Of a stretch of 64,000 nucleotides of DNA, positions 11,988 to 23,191 are shown piece after piece (position 1 is the first letter of the stretch; each line of letters starts with the position of its first letter). The notes under the pieces were generated by a model. It searched no databases and was not told the origin of the DNA. It saw only the letters and a list, made by a program, of their open reading frames with translations. The position numbers and the translations under genes were made by a program. The DNA comes from Guyanagaster necrorhizus. Its lineage: Eukaryota > Basidiomycota > Agaricomycetes > Agaricales > Physalacriaceae. The stretch covers positions 621,337 through 685,336 of the forward strand of contig NW_025064880.1 in NCBI RefSeq assembly GCF_019112545.1, written 5' to 3'.

Positions 11988-12966
11988 CAGGAATTCAGCG
12001 GTATATATGTGCGATCTACCTTTAGACACCTACGGGACTCAAAAACTACCGCCACATTATCAGATTCTTTTCTTATGCTTTCTTCGATAGACCATTGCTT
12101 GCTTGTGATGTAATTATACAGTACAACTAATCTATAACAGGCACGGCGCATGTATGGCGGTGACGAGGCATGCTAGTTCAAGAGAACAAGATCCACTGAC
12201 ACAGTGAGGCTGATGTTAGTTAATGAACAGTTTGAGCTACTGCCACGCTTCTCGGTAGTTGCGGTGAGTACGTTAGTATTTTCTTGGTGAAAATTCCTAA
12301 ACAATCCGAAGCACTGTTCATGCCCAAGATAGAGAGAATGAATGTACTTTAGTAAGATGATCACGACGGGGCTGTCAGGACTGCTTCATATCTGTTATCT
12401 GTTGTTCAGCTTAGTAAATAAGCTGATTCTTGGCGTTCTCAAGGTATAACTTGTAATGTCACCGAAACCACTCTCGGACAAATGGAGCGAGTGAGGCTGA
12501 GAGTATATAGGTTCAGCGCCATTTGTGGATGGTAAAGCTACCGTCTAATCATGCGACGGCCAGGACATTAGCCCACCGATCAGGTGCGTAAAAAGCGGAA
12601 GGGAGAAAGAGCTGAAGCACAGGTCATTGGCAAATAATATATCCACGGCTACGCGAGTTGAGCAGAGTGGTCCTTACCTAGCTATTAGCAGTATTTGGGT
12701 CTGTAATGATAAATTTGAACCGATAGAGTAGTCTCTGAGCAACCATATAAATCAGAACAAATGATGAACACTCACACACGAGAACGCGCATTCACACCAC
12801 CATATGATAGCAGCGAAGCCACGCTAGCAGAGCGTTACGACTGGGGGAATTCGTATGGCCGCAATAAGACTACGTATCGGATTAGAGCCTGAAGGCTCAA
12901 TAGAAGACCCGTGAATGGTCGACAGATAATCGAGCACGAGGATTCGCCCAGGGCAAGCTGTCACCG
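11988..12966. other. Intergenic region
   Basis: The 3' flank of the kinase gene followed by AT-rich sequence. Only short frames are present and no protein motif, repeat family or RNA gene was recognised. Confidence 0.6.
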
Positions 12967-14140
12967 TCAGGGATACCTTTGCTCAAAGTCCCGACGATCT
13001 TGTTCAGGTAGCAGGTACCAAATTTTGAGGACGCCTAGAGATGTGAACGCAGCTACAACCAGAAGGCAGAGGAAAATAGCCCCATAGAACATTTTCTGTG
13101 CGCTAGCAAATCCCCCTGTTGCATATTCTCTCCATCGTCTCGGAGATTCACCTGAAGTCGAATTCATTTCCGTGGCGCACAGCTTAACGAGTGCGCATGC
13201 GAAGAGCGGACTATGAATGGATAATGGATTCGACTCATTCAAGCCGATCATCGGTCCGATTCAGAGGGACGTACACACGCAGACCGACGTTAAGAATATA
13301 TCACAAAGATCTTGTTTCGTGTGAGTTTCCTACCTCCTTTGAGAATCTCTAGAGAAGGGCAAGTCATCAGTGGCGCAACATAATAGTAGACGACCTCAGC
13401 TTTACCTTACGAGCCTCGGGCAAATGCGAGCTCGTACAGTACCGCTGACATCTTTGTTCGAATTCGTGCGTAGGCATTGTGATCCGAGCTCCGGAACAGA
13501 TCAGTGGAGGTGAACACTTCCTTGATACAGAAAAAAAAACAACGAAATTCTGAACGTATAAATTGCGCATGCGGTGTCCCATTGCTTGCAGTGTTCTCGC
13601 TTGTGACCGAATGGAATATAACGAAATCCATAGGTACCGACAATCGGAACCGTGGCGTGTCTAGGAAACCAAAACTGACCATTGTCCGAATCGCGATTCG
13701 TTATCCGCCTTTCCATGACTCCAAATTGGCAGGGCCAACTCCCAGAGGGTGATACGAAGAGTAAAAGAGACTTGTTTCAACTTACTTGAGAAATCTTTGC
13801 CCCGAGTTTCGTTTGCGGTGGTGGCAAGAGACGTCGATAAAAATTGGCTACGATTTGTTTCCGACATCAAGAGCCCGTATTGAGGTCTTTGACCCGGACG
13901 GCCCATATTCTCAGGGAGGATAGACCATGCAAAATCTACGTTTGGGGATATCACTAGCGTCGATAATGACGCATAAAAAACGATATCGTACTTACGGGCA
14001 TGAAGCCAGTTCTATAGGTACTCAGCGGGTGAGATCGATCGTCAAGTTCACTCTGAATGTAGAATACCTGTCTGGCTTTTAGAGATGCTTTTCCGTTTCA
14101 AGTGCAATTGATCAGTGATATAAAGTACAGCAAATCCATT
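12967..14140 (-). other. Unresolved membrane-protein locus, possibly multi-exon or decayed
   Basis: Several minus-strand open blocks look protein-like but could not be joined with confidence. Block 13790-13953 encodes a hydrophilic stretch including FAWSILPENMGRPGQ, flanked by plausible splice signals (donor GTAAGT at its end, acceptor before it). A block near 13440-13680 includes SAVLYELAFARG. The last block, 12967-13180, encodes a hydrophobic segment FYGAIFLCLLVVAAF followed by a short charged tail, as in a C-terminal membrane anchor. Intervening stops may be introns or lesions. It lies just downstream of and on the same strand as OS-9. No family was recognised; it may be a membrane glycoprotein or a pseudogene. 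Confidence 0.35.
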
Positions 14141-14160
14141 CGGTAAGACGTACAGCAGAC

Positions 14161-15777
14161 CTAGAGCTCATCACGAATCCTCTCTTCCTCCTCTTCCTCT
14201 CCCTGAGTAGCAACCTCTATCCCTGCCGCACGAAGTGCGTCTATCAGCCGGTCCGCAAGGGCACCATCGCCTTTCCCGACATCGAGATCATCCAGGTCCT
14301 CAAAAATTTCCACGACAACTTCTCCGTCATCGGACACGACTACCTTTCCTGGCTCAAGCTCGCCTACTTTGCCGCCCGAACCAAACAGCACATCTACCGC
14401 TTTCCGCAAGAGATCATCGTAAGACTCACTGCCTCCCTTCACTTTTTTCACCGGAGCGGGCGGCAACTCGGCTTTCACCCTCGCAAGCTTGTGGGGAAAG
14501 TCCAGTGTTGTCTGCATGACCGGAAGTGGATTGGGCATCTCACGGACGATCTCCCGACATCTGATGATACTTTGCTCAGTTACATCTCTCCTCGACTTGA
14601 AGCCAGGTTCCCCGCAGAGTCTGGGAGTATTGATAACTAGCACGTAGGAACAAGTCTTGCTCTCTTTGACGAACAGGATTGTGTCCGACATGGCCATCGA
14701 ACAGTGAAACTGCACCTCAACTTCCCGACTCTTGCCTGTTTTGTCACAAGTTGTACCATCACCCCATCTTTGGACAAGGTAGCGCGACCCGGCCCCGCGT
14801 GCCAGCTCAACAGTCCCTTCCCGAAGGGCAACGTCGGTGCTTGCGGGTGGTGCTTTGCCTAGAGTGTAGGATTCCCACTGTTGCCGTATGTCACTTGGTG
14901 ATGTAATAATAGGAAGGGAGGGTGATACGTGCCTTGGGGTCCTCTTCTGGCTTGTAACCACCTAAGAAGGAAGGAAACGGATCAGGACCCCAGGAATAAA
15001 GCGATACGAGAGTTATGGATAAGGCCACTAACGCCGAATGTGATGACGGGAAAGTACCAGAAATAAACTCAAGAAAAAGCGGAATTTCTCCGTTTTTATT
15101 TAAATCAGAAGAAAGCATAAATCTGGACATTTTTTACCTGGAGTCGAAGCATGTGCGTGGCCATGCATCAGTTCCTTGAATTGGCGAATCTCGCTGTCGT
15201 GGCAGTAAGAGTAGGTGAACCAGCCCTGGCGGTGCTAAAATTCCACGATATTGATATACGGAGTTTAATGGGGTGTAAATTGATTCACGCACGTAGAGGC
15301 AGCTCCCAGAAAGCGGCTGGAGGAGAGACCAGCTGTGTGCGGGTGTAGCATCCTCTTCCTGGGAAGGGGGCAAGGGAGACTCGGAAGGCGGGAGAAGTGG
15401 CGGTGGTATCAGACATAGGTAAGAGTCGCGTGGCCCTAATTTCATGTGTTCTAGGGAATATCTTTCCTGAAATTTTGGGGTCGTTTCCTGCACGACATCA
15501 CCGTTCCATCTATCATTCACAAATTAAATTCACGCACCTCTGCATCCCCCGACTCAATCGACTGGGACTGCATGCTATACGGCTGTTCGAGAAACTGAGC
15601 TTCACCGCCATCAAGGCCATCCTTGAGCCACCGTTCAGCAGTTTGGTTAAGGATGGGAAGACTGTTCAGGAAAGAGACTTTGTATTTAGGAAACGCATAA
15701 GTGTCTTCTGGAAGTGAATGAAGAAGCCTGCCAAGGGATACGCGGCAGAATATAGTTGCAATGAGTACGGCGTGCAT
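14161..15777 (-). CDS. YOS9: OS-9/Yos9 ER-associated degradation lectin
   Basis: ER-lumenal lectin that reads trimmed mannose glycans on misfolded proteins and hands them to the Hrd1 complex. Exons 15538-15777, 15293-15487, 15138-15234, 14933-14961, 14161-14877; 425 residues. An N-terminal signal peptide (MHAVLIATIFCRVSLGRL) precedes the conserved LPEDTYAFPKYKVSFLNSLP. The MRH lectin domain spans roughly residues 115-260, with WSLLQPLSGSCLY, QGWFTYSYC, VQRWGDGTTCD and CSYVLVINTPRLCGEPGF. The protein ends RIRDEL, a KDEL-like retention signal. The 55 nt intron 14878-14932 needs a GC donor (AAG|GCACGT) to join EEDPK to WESYTLG; no GT donor gives the right phase. The intron before it, 176 nt, is the longest in the window. 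Confidence 0.93.
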
Positions 15778-16625
15778 CACGCTACCGACGACGACGACGA
15801 CGACGACGACGACAACGACGTGGACGACCAAAAGATACCGACTTGGACGATGACGACAAGTGGTCCATTTCAAACTCCGAACTCCGCGGCGTTGGGAGCC
15901 GGGTGCTAGCTTCCAAATATAGCGGGGTACCTTCCAGTTTCGGGCTCGGGAATCGAGTGAATCTGCCACCGACCATCTGGAAAGATCGCTTACACTCACT
16001 GCTTAGATCGCAACACAAGCATTCGCACCATCTGTTCGATTCTTTCCCCCCCCCGATGATTCTTCCGTCGCACGCCAGGGAAGCAACGCATTACATTTTC
16101 CAGTGCAGACATATCATATGGGGGGGATTCAAGCTGGGAGGGGAAGGGCATGTGTACACGGGGTTTGCCAGGATTAAAAGGCAAACTGATTGAATGGATA
16201 GGCAAGTGAAAGGCAGATAATTCGTGGTTTGAGGGTATGGCGATAATTGGGTGATTATATCAAGTTTGTATCAAGAATTATGAGAATTATGAGAATTAAC
16301 AGATTCACTGCTGATTGTATGGACGGAAAAGGAGTCGGCTGGTATTACGTGACGAACACCCCCCAAATTCAGGGGTTCTTGGACAACGAGAATAATAATA
16401 ATGGATATATCCTTGATATATCCCATAATCCCATAATAATCCCATGCCCTGCTTGCCCAACAAAATGCACGCAACGAAACAATTCATTTTCGAATTCTCC
16501 CATATTCGGTACTCAATTTGTTCATTAAAGCCGTTCCACCATCCTTGGTCCTTTTCCCCCACTTTCTCTCTTCTTGACTCTCTGTGTCCCGCCCTCCCGA
16601 GCACTGAGCGTAACACCTCGTCCTC
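15778..16625. other. Divergent intergenic region with simple repeats
   Basis: Promoter region between OS-9 (-) and the AT-hook gene (+). It holds a (GAC)n run at 15786-15820, a C10 tract near 16048, three copies of GAATTAT/GAGAATTA near 16273-16300 and a pyrimidine-rich stretch just before 16626. No gene was recognised. Confidence 0.6.
15786..15820. repeat. (GAC)n trinucleotide microsatellite
   Basis: About eleven GAC/CGA units with one interruption, starting 9 bp upstream of the OS-9 start codon on the other strand. It is therefore probably in the OS-9 5' UTR, where length changes could affect translation. It also produces long artificial Asp, Arg or Val runs in open frames. Confidence 0.85.
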
Positions 16626-17138
16626 ATGTCTGCGTCCCCCCACGATACCCCAGACGAAGCTCAGGATAAGCTCGAGGACGAACTCGACGACCAACAGCAG
16701 CCTGCCGACGCCGAGGGCGGTGAGTTTCCGTCACTTGTCCTTATCGTCCAGCCGCGTCTCATCGATGGAGTCTGATCCCAGCGTCTGCCCCTGCTGAGGC
16801 CCCTGCACCGCCTGTAAAACGCGGTCGTGGCCGTCCAAAAGGCAGTAAGAACAAGCCTACCTCTTCTTCGGCTTCCCCTGCCGCCCCCCGACGACCCCGT
16901 GGTCGGCCTCCCAAGGTGCGTCGTCGCGTCGCTTGGTATCCTATTTTCCTTACCGCTTCCGTAGGAAAAGAAGGAGGACGAGCAAGGAGCCGAGTCTTCC
17001 GCCCCAAAACGCGGTCGGGGGCGTCCGCCAAAGCATCCTAGGCCTACAGAGTCGGGGGGCGAAGGCACTGCAAACGATCCTGCCGAGCCCCCCGCAAAAA
17101 GGAAGCGGGGAAGACCCAAGAAGACCACAACAACTTGA
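16626..17138 (+). CDS. HMGA-like protein with four AT-hooks
   Basis: Probable architectural chromatin protein that binds the minor groove of AT-rich DNA. Exons 16626-16719, 16782-16915 and 16965-17138 give 133 residues. Four AT-hook cores with central GRP are visible: KRGRGRPKGSK, PRRPRGRPPK, KRGRGRPPK and, at the very C-terminus, KRKRGRPKK. The N-terminal ~40 residues are acidic (DKLEDELDDQQQ), so the protein has the acidic/basic polarity of HMGA-type factors in reverse order. No other domain is present. The two introns are GT-AG (62 and 49 nt). DNA targets cannot be inferred. Confidence 0.85.
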
Positions 17139-17687
17139 TTCACTTTACTCCGATCCCAATTTCCTTGAATCTGCACGTATATATGCCAAACCGTCCATCT
17201 CTCTACCGTTTGTATGACCGCTACGACATATTTATTTCCAGCCCTCTTGCAGTACCGAACATTATCCCTTCCTTCCTTTGGGTTACTTCTGTCGCTAGCC
17301 GCCAAAGTCAATTGTTGCTGTTATCGTTGCTTATTTATGGAACCTCTCTGTACATACGATCCTATCGTTTCCTTATGATAGAAAGGGTGCCATCTGTACG
17401 ATCAAGGAGACTATTTTTTCAACACCAACCGTGTACTGTAGTGTGCGAGCCTCATGGAGGGACTGAAAATTTGATTCAAACACCCGGAATACCAGTACGT
17501 CCGTTCGCATATATTTTTTTTGCTCCGCTCTTCTGTTTTCCGATTGTGAAAATATTCTACATTTCGCCGCTCTACTGCACGGTGCCACACGACAATCCAA
17601 CATTACAGCATTCTGTGACGGCGCACTTCGAAAGAACCACTGTTCCGGTGCACCAGGGAATTTGATGTTCTATTCTCCACTCAATGC
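17139..17687. other. 3' intergenic region between convergent genes
   Basis: AT-rich 3' flank of the AT-hook gene and of KMO, which end towards each other. A 176-codon open frame (17135-17665) crosses it but overlaps the AT-hook stop and shows no family features, so it was not called. Confidence 0.6.
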
Positions 17688-19590
17688 TCAGGCTTGCGAC
17701 CGGTGCAGGAGGGCCAGCCGTGCGGCTCGTACTGCCCATACCCCAACCGAAGCGACAACAGCGATGCTAGCCCACCCCATGCCGCTAAGTATTCCAGACT
17801 GCCTAGCCGCCCTCTTCTTAGCCGTGGCGTAATTAATGTCGGGACGGAATGTAACCATTGTATACAGTGGTACCCACCCACGAGGTTCCCCCAATCCATA
17901 CGGCAGATGAGAGAGTGTTGAGTTAAATGCGTCAAACGACATGTCCCGTCTCGACGACAGATAATAAAGAAGATTATCAAGCGCTTTCTTGAACAAAAAT
18001 AACGGGGAAGTCACCAAGTGGCGCATTTCGATGCTTTTTGTATTTACGATAGGGCACAATCAGAAAAATCAAAAGGAGATTCCACGCTTGTCACGAAAGA
18101 ACGGACTTACTAGTTGTTCATCGCAAGATCACAGATGGCGACAAGATCTTCGTGTCTCGTCTCAGAATAGCGAGAGAGGGCACGTGCAAGACGGTCGTCT
18201 ATGGTGCCGGGAGGGACAGTCGTGGAGTTGACACCTTCTTCCCTTAACAGAATGTCCAGAATTCTCACATCCTCCAGCCCACAGTTTAAGCCTTGGCCGT
18301 AAAATGGAACCATGGCATGCGCAGCATCGCCTAATAGAAGAGCCCTGTCCAAGTAATGGTACGGATTGGACTGGTTTCGATATGACGATCAGCATTCCGC
18401 AAGCCAGGTGTAGAGATCATATACCTCGGTGCAGATTAAGGGACTTCGAGGGTTGGACGTAAAGTCCCTCAGGAGCTCCTTCTCGCCAATAAGGCTGACA
18501 GCATCCGGGAAATGCAATTTGAACCACGTTAGAATCTCTTCTGGAGTGCTCAGACGATCAAGCTCGGAGCTAGGTGCAAATAAAGTGCATGTAAATGTTT
18601 TGTCCTTCGTGGAATTAAACGGTTGATGGTAAGAAGAAATCACGCAAAAGAACAACTCGCCTACCTGATTGGGGAGAGCGATGAGCATGAATGAGTGACG
18701 AGGCCATATGTGCAGGTGGTTCGGATCAAGGAGGAAAGTTGGATACCCATCAGCGTCCCTGCCTGCCGAGAGCTTGAGTTCAATGTATTCGTCCCTGATG
18801 TACTCTTGTTGATAATTCATTCTGAACAAATGGTCACCATCAGGGCCAGGAGAAATGTCAGCGATGCCAGTCCGAAAGTGCTGCCGAGACTGACTGACCT
18901 GACAACCCTCATCATCTGTCGTCGAACAGTCGAAAAGGCACCGTCGGCTCCGATACAAAAATCAAAATCGGCTGAGACGTCCTGGCCTGTACTTTGATCC
19001 CTCAAAGTCATAGTCTTGTTTTCGAAGTCGACCAGCTGCAACTTGTGCTGGAAAAACACTTTAACATTGGGTAGACCAATGACTTCCTCAAGTAAGGCCT
19101 CGTTGAGTAGGGAACGATCAACTGAATTTATACACTGTCGGAATGCAAGTGTTAGCCATGGCCGACAGTGATAAGTGTCCCTGATTCATCCAGGTGGGCA
19201 AGAAAAAAATACTGACCTGTCCATCTCTGTCGTACAATTGGCTATCAAGTTTTCCGTCCAAATGATGAATCATGCGCCCTCGCATGGGAACAACGGCCTC
19301 TAAAAATCGCTTGGCCACATGCGGATCGATTGCGTTAATGGCACAAATCCCCCTGTGTGAAATAGCAAGATTTATCGAACGCAGACGGGAGGCTTCCTTG
19401 GAAGATGGAAGTCGAGGATCTGGGAAACGACATTGGCATGCTGCACGGTGCTAGGACTCGAAACAGAAGACGTCTCACCAGGACGTCCTTCGAAAAGAGA
19501 TACGCTCCAGCCTCGTTTGGCGAGCACAATGGCAGACAAGGAGCCTACAGGACCGGCACCAACGATGACGGCTTTACGAGAGGTGCTCAT
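17688..19590 (-). CDS. BNA4: Kynurenine 3-monooxygenase
   Basis: FAD/NADPH-dependent hydroxylase converting kynurenine to 3-hydroxykynurenine on the mitochondrial outer membrane. Seven exons: 19479-19590, 19217-19419, 18899-19134, 18665-18821, 18425-18604, 18111-18370, 17688-18033; 497 residues. Features: Rossmann motif [13 protein letters not shown] at residues 8-20, [22 protein letters not shown], the DG motif [31 protein letters not shown], and [21 protein letters not shown] (second FAD motif). Near the C-terminus [18 protein letters not shown] and a final hydrophobic segment ([15 protein letters not shown]) fit the membrane anchor of KMO. It is transcribed divergently from kynureninase, starts 288 bp apart. 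All expected motifs are intact. Confidence 0.97.
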
Positions 19591-19878
19591 GTTGAAAGCC
19601 TGTTTTCGACCCTGAGCGAAGCTTGATAAAACCTATGCAAGAGCCAAATTATAATAAATTTTATTAACGAGTACAAGTTGAAGTCAGGGGGACTCCGCCT
19701 ACCTAGGGAACAGTCGCGGTATGTAAGGGCCCTCGACTGTAAAGAAGCGGAAACTGCGCTCCGTCCGTCCCGAAGCAAGCGGTCTTGACTGATCTAATCT
19801 CATCTTGCTCGATCGGCTTAAAAAAGTACATTTGTCCTTCAAATTTTGCGACCGCCAGCTCGCTTGCTCCGTATCATC
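19591..19878. promoter_or_regulatory. Shared divergent promoter of KMO and kynureninase
   Basis: A 288 bp segment lies between the start codons of two successive kynurenine-pathway enzymes, an arrangement suited to co-regulation. No specific binding site could be named by eye. Confidence 0.5.
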
Positions 19879-21555
19879 ATGGCAGCCCCCTTGAGCGACC
19901 ACTTCGTTTTACCCACCAACAAGGACGTGCGTGCGATTAAGAAGTCTGCAGATGGCAAGGTGAATCACTTTGATTGATACTCAAATAAGCTCAAGACTTG
20001 GACAGAGAACGAGCTGTGCACCTATTTGTGCGGAAATTCTCTGGGAGCGTTATCGAAGAAATCCAAGGTTTTGGTCGAAGAAGAACTTGAAGTCTGGTCG
20101 AAAAGGTCTGAATGTTCCAGTATTGCGTCGCCCGCCCTCAATTAATCTCCCAGTTACATAGAGCCGTTGTCGGCCATTTCTCCCATCCACACCAGAGGGA
20201 ATGGGTAGACATTTGCGATTATGTAACCCCCCTGCTCGCCGAGGTCGTAGGCGAGTTCAGCCCCTTATCACTCATTTCCGCATTGGTATATTAAAAGCCT
20301 ATATTATAGGAGCCAAAGAAAAAGAAGTGGCTTGTATGGGCACTCTAACAGCCAACTTGCACCTCATGATGGACTCTTTCTATAAACCCACTCCCAGCCG
20401 CTACAAAATATTATGTGAGGCCCGTGCTTTCCCTTCGGACCAGGTTTGTTTTACCGCACTAGTTGAACTCTTCCGCCATTAATTTATTGATTGTCCGGCT
20501 ATCAGTACGCTTTTGCTTCCCAAGTTCGTGCACATGGACTAGATCCCAGGAACGCCATTCTGGAAATGGTTCCTCGTGAGGGTGAATTTACTCTTCGTCA
20601 GGAAGACATTCTAGACACTCTCAATAGAGAGGGGTCTTCTATCGCCATCGTTCTCTTTTCTGGAGTCCAATATTATACTGGTCAATGGTTCCCCATGGAA
20701 AGCATAACACGAAGAGCGAAAGAGCTGGTGCGGTTCCTTTCGCACTTTCTTGATTCGGCTTGACACTAATAGGGTCGAATTTCGTCCTCAGGGCTGTGTG
20801 TGCGGATGGGATTTGGCGCATGCAGTTGGCAATGTTCCTCTATCTTTGCATGAGTGGGATGTCGATTTTGCCGTCTGGTGCACGTACAAATACCTGAACT
20901 CCGGTCCTGGGGGGATAGCCGGCCTTTTCATGCATGAGAAATGGAACGAGTATGAACAACCAAGGTGCCCAGAATTTTTTTTTTACTAGCCGCCCTTCGA
21001 GTAACTGACCATCCATGTATCAGACACGCAGGCTGGTGGGGAAATGAACCTGCGACCCGATTCGAGATGCGACCTACGTTCTCTCCGATTATGGGCGCCC
21101 AAGGGTTCCAACAGTCAAATCCATCTGTACTCTCCGTGGCGTCTCTTTTGGGATCTCTTCAAACATTTAAAGAAGCAGGTATGATGGTACCGATAAGGGA
21201 ACGATCTCTGCAATTAACCGGCACCCTGGAAAAACTTCTCAAGGAATCCAAGTACTTCATTGCCGTTACTGAGATGCCTACGACATATCACAGTGGCGCT
21301 GGCCCCCCCAGTTTTACCATTATCACACCTGAAGATCCTGAATCTCGAGGCGCCCAACTTTCCTTGTTATTCCTACCAGAGGGTTCGGGTGTGATGGAGA
21401 AGATTAATAGCACGTTAACGAGTTACGGGATCATTGCTGATGAGCGGAGGCCCGATGTGATACGTTTAGCGCCTGCGCCGCTGTACAATACACTACAGGA
21501 TTGTGAAATTGCGGCCTCGTGCTTGGAGAAGGCATTCGAAGAACTCTGTAACTGA
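19879..21555 (+). CDS. BNA5: Kynureninase
   Basis: PLP enzyme cleaving 3-hydroxykynurenine to 3-hydroxyanthranilate and alanine. Exons 19879-19959, 19996-20105, 20162-20250, 20310-20443, 20506-20727, 20792-20964, 21024-21555; 446 residues. Landmarks: [56 protein letters not shown] and the PLP-lysine motif [13 protein letters not shown] (Lys about 245). The C-terminal domain carries [16 protein letters not shown] and a region ending [14 protein letters not shown]. The third intron (20251-20309) requires a GC donor (TAG|GCGAGT) for the reading frame [12 protein letters not shown]. The first intron is only 36 nt, near the lower limit, so the exon 1 junction is the least certain part. Convergent with kynurenine formamidase. 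Confidence 0.95.
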
Positions 21556-21603
21556 TGCCATTCATTTGGGAAATGAACTTATAATATCTGCTCCAACATC
21601 CAA

Positions 21604-22522
21604 TTATTGAATAGCCCCCCCATTCAAGCTGGTAGATGAGCAATCCTTGAGTATAAAGTCCCCAACTAACTCAACAAACACCTCTTCCTCAAGGATCGCA
21701 TTGTGATCTGCATGTAGCTGATCCACATCCATCGTCACGAAACAGTCGGCGGAGGTGCCATACAACTCGCGGAGGTGTTTATACATGATTTCGCTCTGTG
21801 CAGTATCAACGAGGGTGTCACCCTGCGAATGAATGACAAGCCAGCGAATTAATTTGGTTCTGAGGGCAAGGCGTGTAACGGAATACTCGGAATAAGACGG
21901 TTTATCCCCGAACGCAGCTTCGATGAACCAAGTACGGTAAGACGGGAAACGAGCGATAAGGGTGTCGATGTCGTAGATGCCCTCAGACATAATTATACAG
22001 CGGACAGACTTGAGTATTTGGGGCGACAGGGATATAGACGGAGAGATGAGCGACGAATCCAAAAATATGGAGGCCAGCATGTGTGCGCCGCAGCTATGGC
22101 CCATGAGGTAAATATTCTGTGGGTCATATACACGCCCGACTGCTGTTGGCCCTTCCCACGTCATGAGGAAATCGAGCAGTTGCAAGATGTCCTCAGCATG
22201 CCCTGGATGCTGGAACTGCGAGCCGTCCGTAGACTCTTTGGGGGTCAACCGGTAGTTCGGAAGAATAGCCGGGAACCCAGTGAATTCAACCATGCGTTCG
22301 GCAAGAACTGAATGGTCAGATTTGTCTTCGCTTGAATACGTGATGTCAGGAAAATTACGTTTCTGTGGGCCGCGAAACATACGACCGCCAAGCACCTCCA
22401 TGAACAAAACAAATCAAAGGGAAAGGACCCCCATTTCTGCGGGAAAAGTACAGGTCGAACTGGCGGAATGGGTCATCGTTTGTGGGTGTGTACGAAATAT
22501 TTGAACTGCGTTCAACGATCAT
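21604..22522 (-). CDS. BNA7: Kynurenine formamidase (arylformamidase)
   Basis: Alpha/beta-hydrolase converting N-formylkynurenine to kynurenine, the step before KMO. Exons 22383-22522 and 21604-22330 (52 nt intron), 288 residues. The spliced N-terminus holds FVHGGAWRS, the oxyanion-hole HGGxW motif, followed by DKSDHSVLAE. The nucleophile elbow is GHSCGAH. The Asp is likely in HSQGDTLVD and the His in the QLHADHN segment. Length and motif order match fungal Bna7-type proteins. Stop codons of this gene and kynureninase lie 48 bp apart tail-to-tail, making a three-gene kynurenine block with KMO. A general esterase of the same fold is a less likely alternative because of GHSCGA and the gene context. 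Confidence 0.9.
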
Positions 22523-22718
22523 GGTGGATCTATCATAATTCCAAGCAAACCGGGTACTCTATAACTCAGACTGCAGCCACGTGCCTTGTCACGTGGATGC
22601 AGCAATGACGTCACTGAAGATGGGGTACAAAAACCGTCGCATCAGTTCGTTTTTCCCGTTAATAACTTTGGACAGCTCACCCAACAGTCCTTTTACGAAA
22701 CTCATTACACGTTTCATC

Positions 22719-23100
22719 ATGCCATTCACTGCATCAGACATCTGCAAGGTATGCAAGGTGTCTTTGCTTCATCACAGGCGCTTATCTATTTCTATATTGT
22801 AAGATCCTAGTCGCCATTATATTACCACCCTTGGGTGTGTTTTTCGAGAGAGGCTGTGGAGTCGACTTGGTTTGTGTCTCTTCGTATCCGCAGCACCCAT
22901 ATTTCTCATCTCTATATAGCTCATCAACATTTGTCTGACAATTCTGGGATGGATGTAAGCATGCCGCTACCCTCATCTCCAACTTTCGCTAACGATTTAT
23001 TTGTAGCCCTGGTATTATACACGGTATGTTTCCCACCCTGCATGTCTCGTATAATGTCTAATGGTGCCTATCAGCTCTGTACATCATTCTCAAGTACTAG
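22719..23100 (+). CDS. PMP3: PMP3/plasma membrane proteolipid 3
   Basis: Tiny two-helix membrane protein that affects plasma-membrane potential and cation tolerance. Five exons: 22719-22748, 22804-22869, 22920-22954, 23007-23023, 23075-23100 encode 57 residues. Sequence reads MPFTASDICK, then ILVAIILPPLGVFFERGCG (helix 1 and the conserved ERGCG loop), then LLINICLTILGWIPGIIHAL and YIILKY. Every junction is in frame with GT-AG sites, and exon 4 is only 17 nt. Because 174 coding bases are spread over five exons, ordinary open-frame searches miss it. Length and motifs match UPF0057/Pmp3 exactly. Confidence 0.96.
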
Positions 23101-23191
23101 CCCATACCATCCCCCCCTCGACTCTCGTGATGATTACATACCACCATTTTATACTATTCAGTGTGCCAGTAATTTTTCGAACAGGAACTTG

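Noticed and set aside
15718..15999. Poly-Asp or poly-Val open frames across the GAC repeat
   Set aside because: Products of the trinucleotide repeat read in different frames; only the part from the Met at 15777 belongs to OS-9.
17135..17665. 176-codon plus-strand ORF
   Set aside because: Overlaps the AT-hook gene stop and lies in the AT-rich 3' region between convergent genes; no motif or codon bias supports it.
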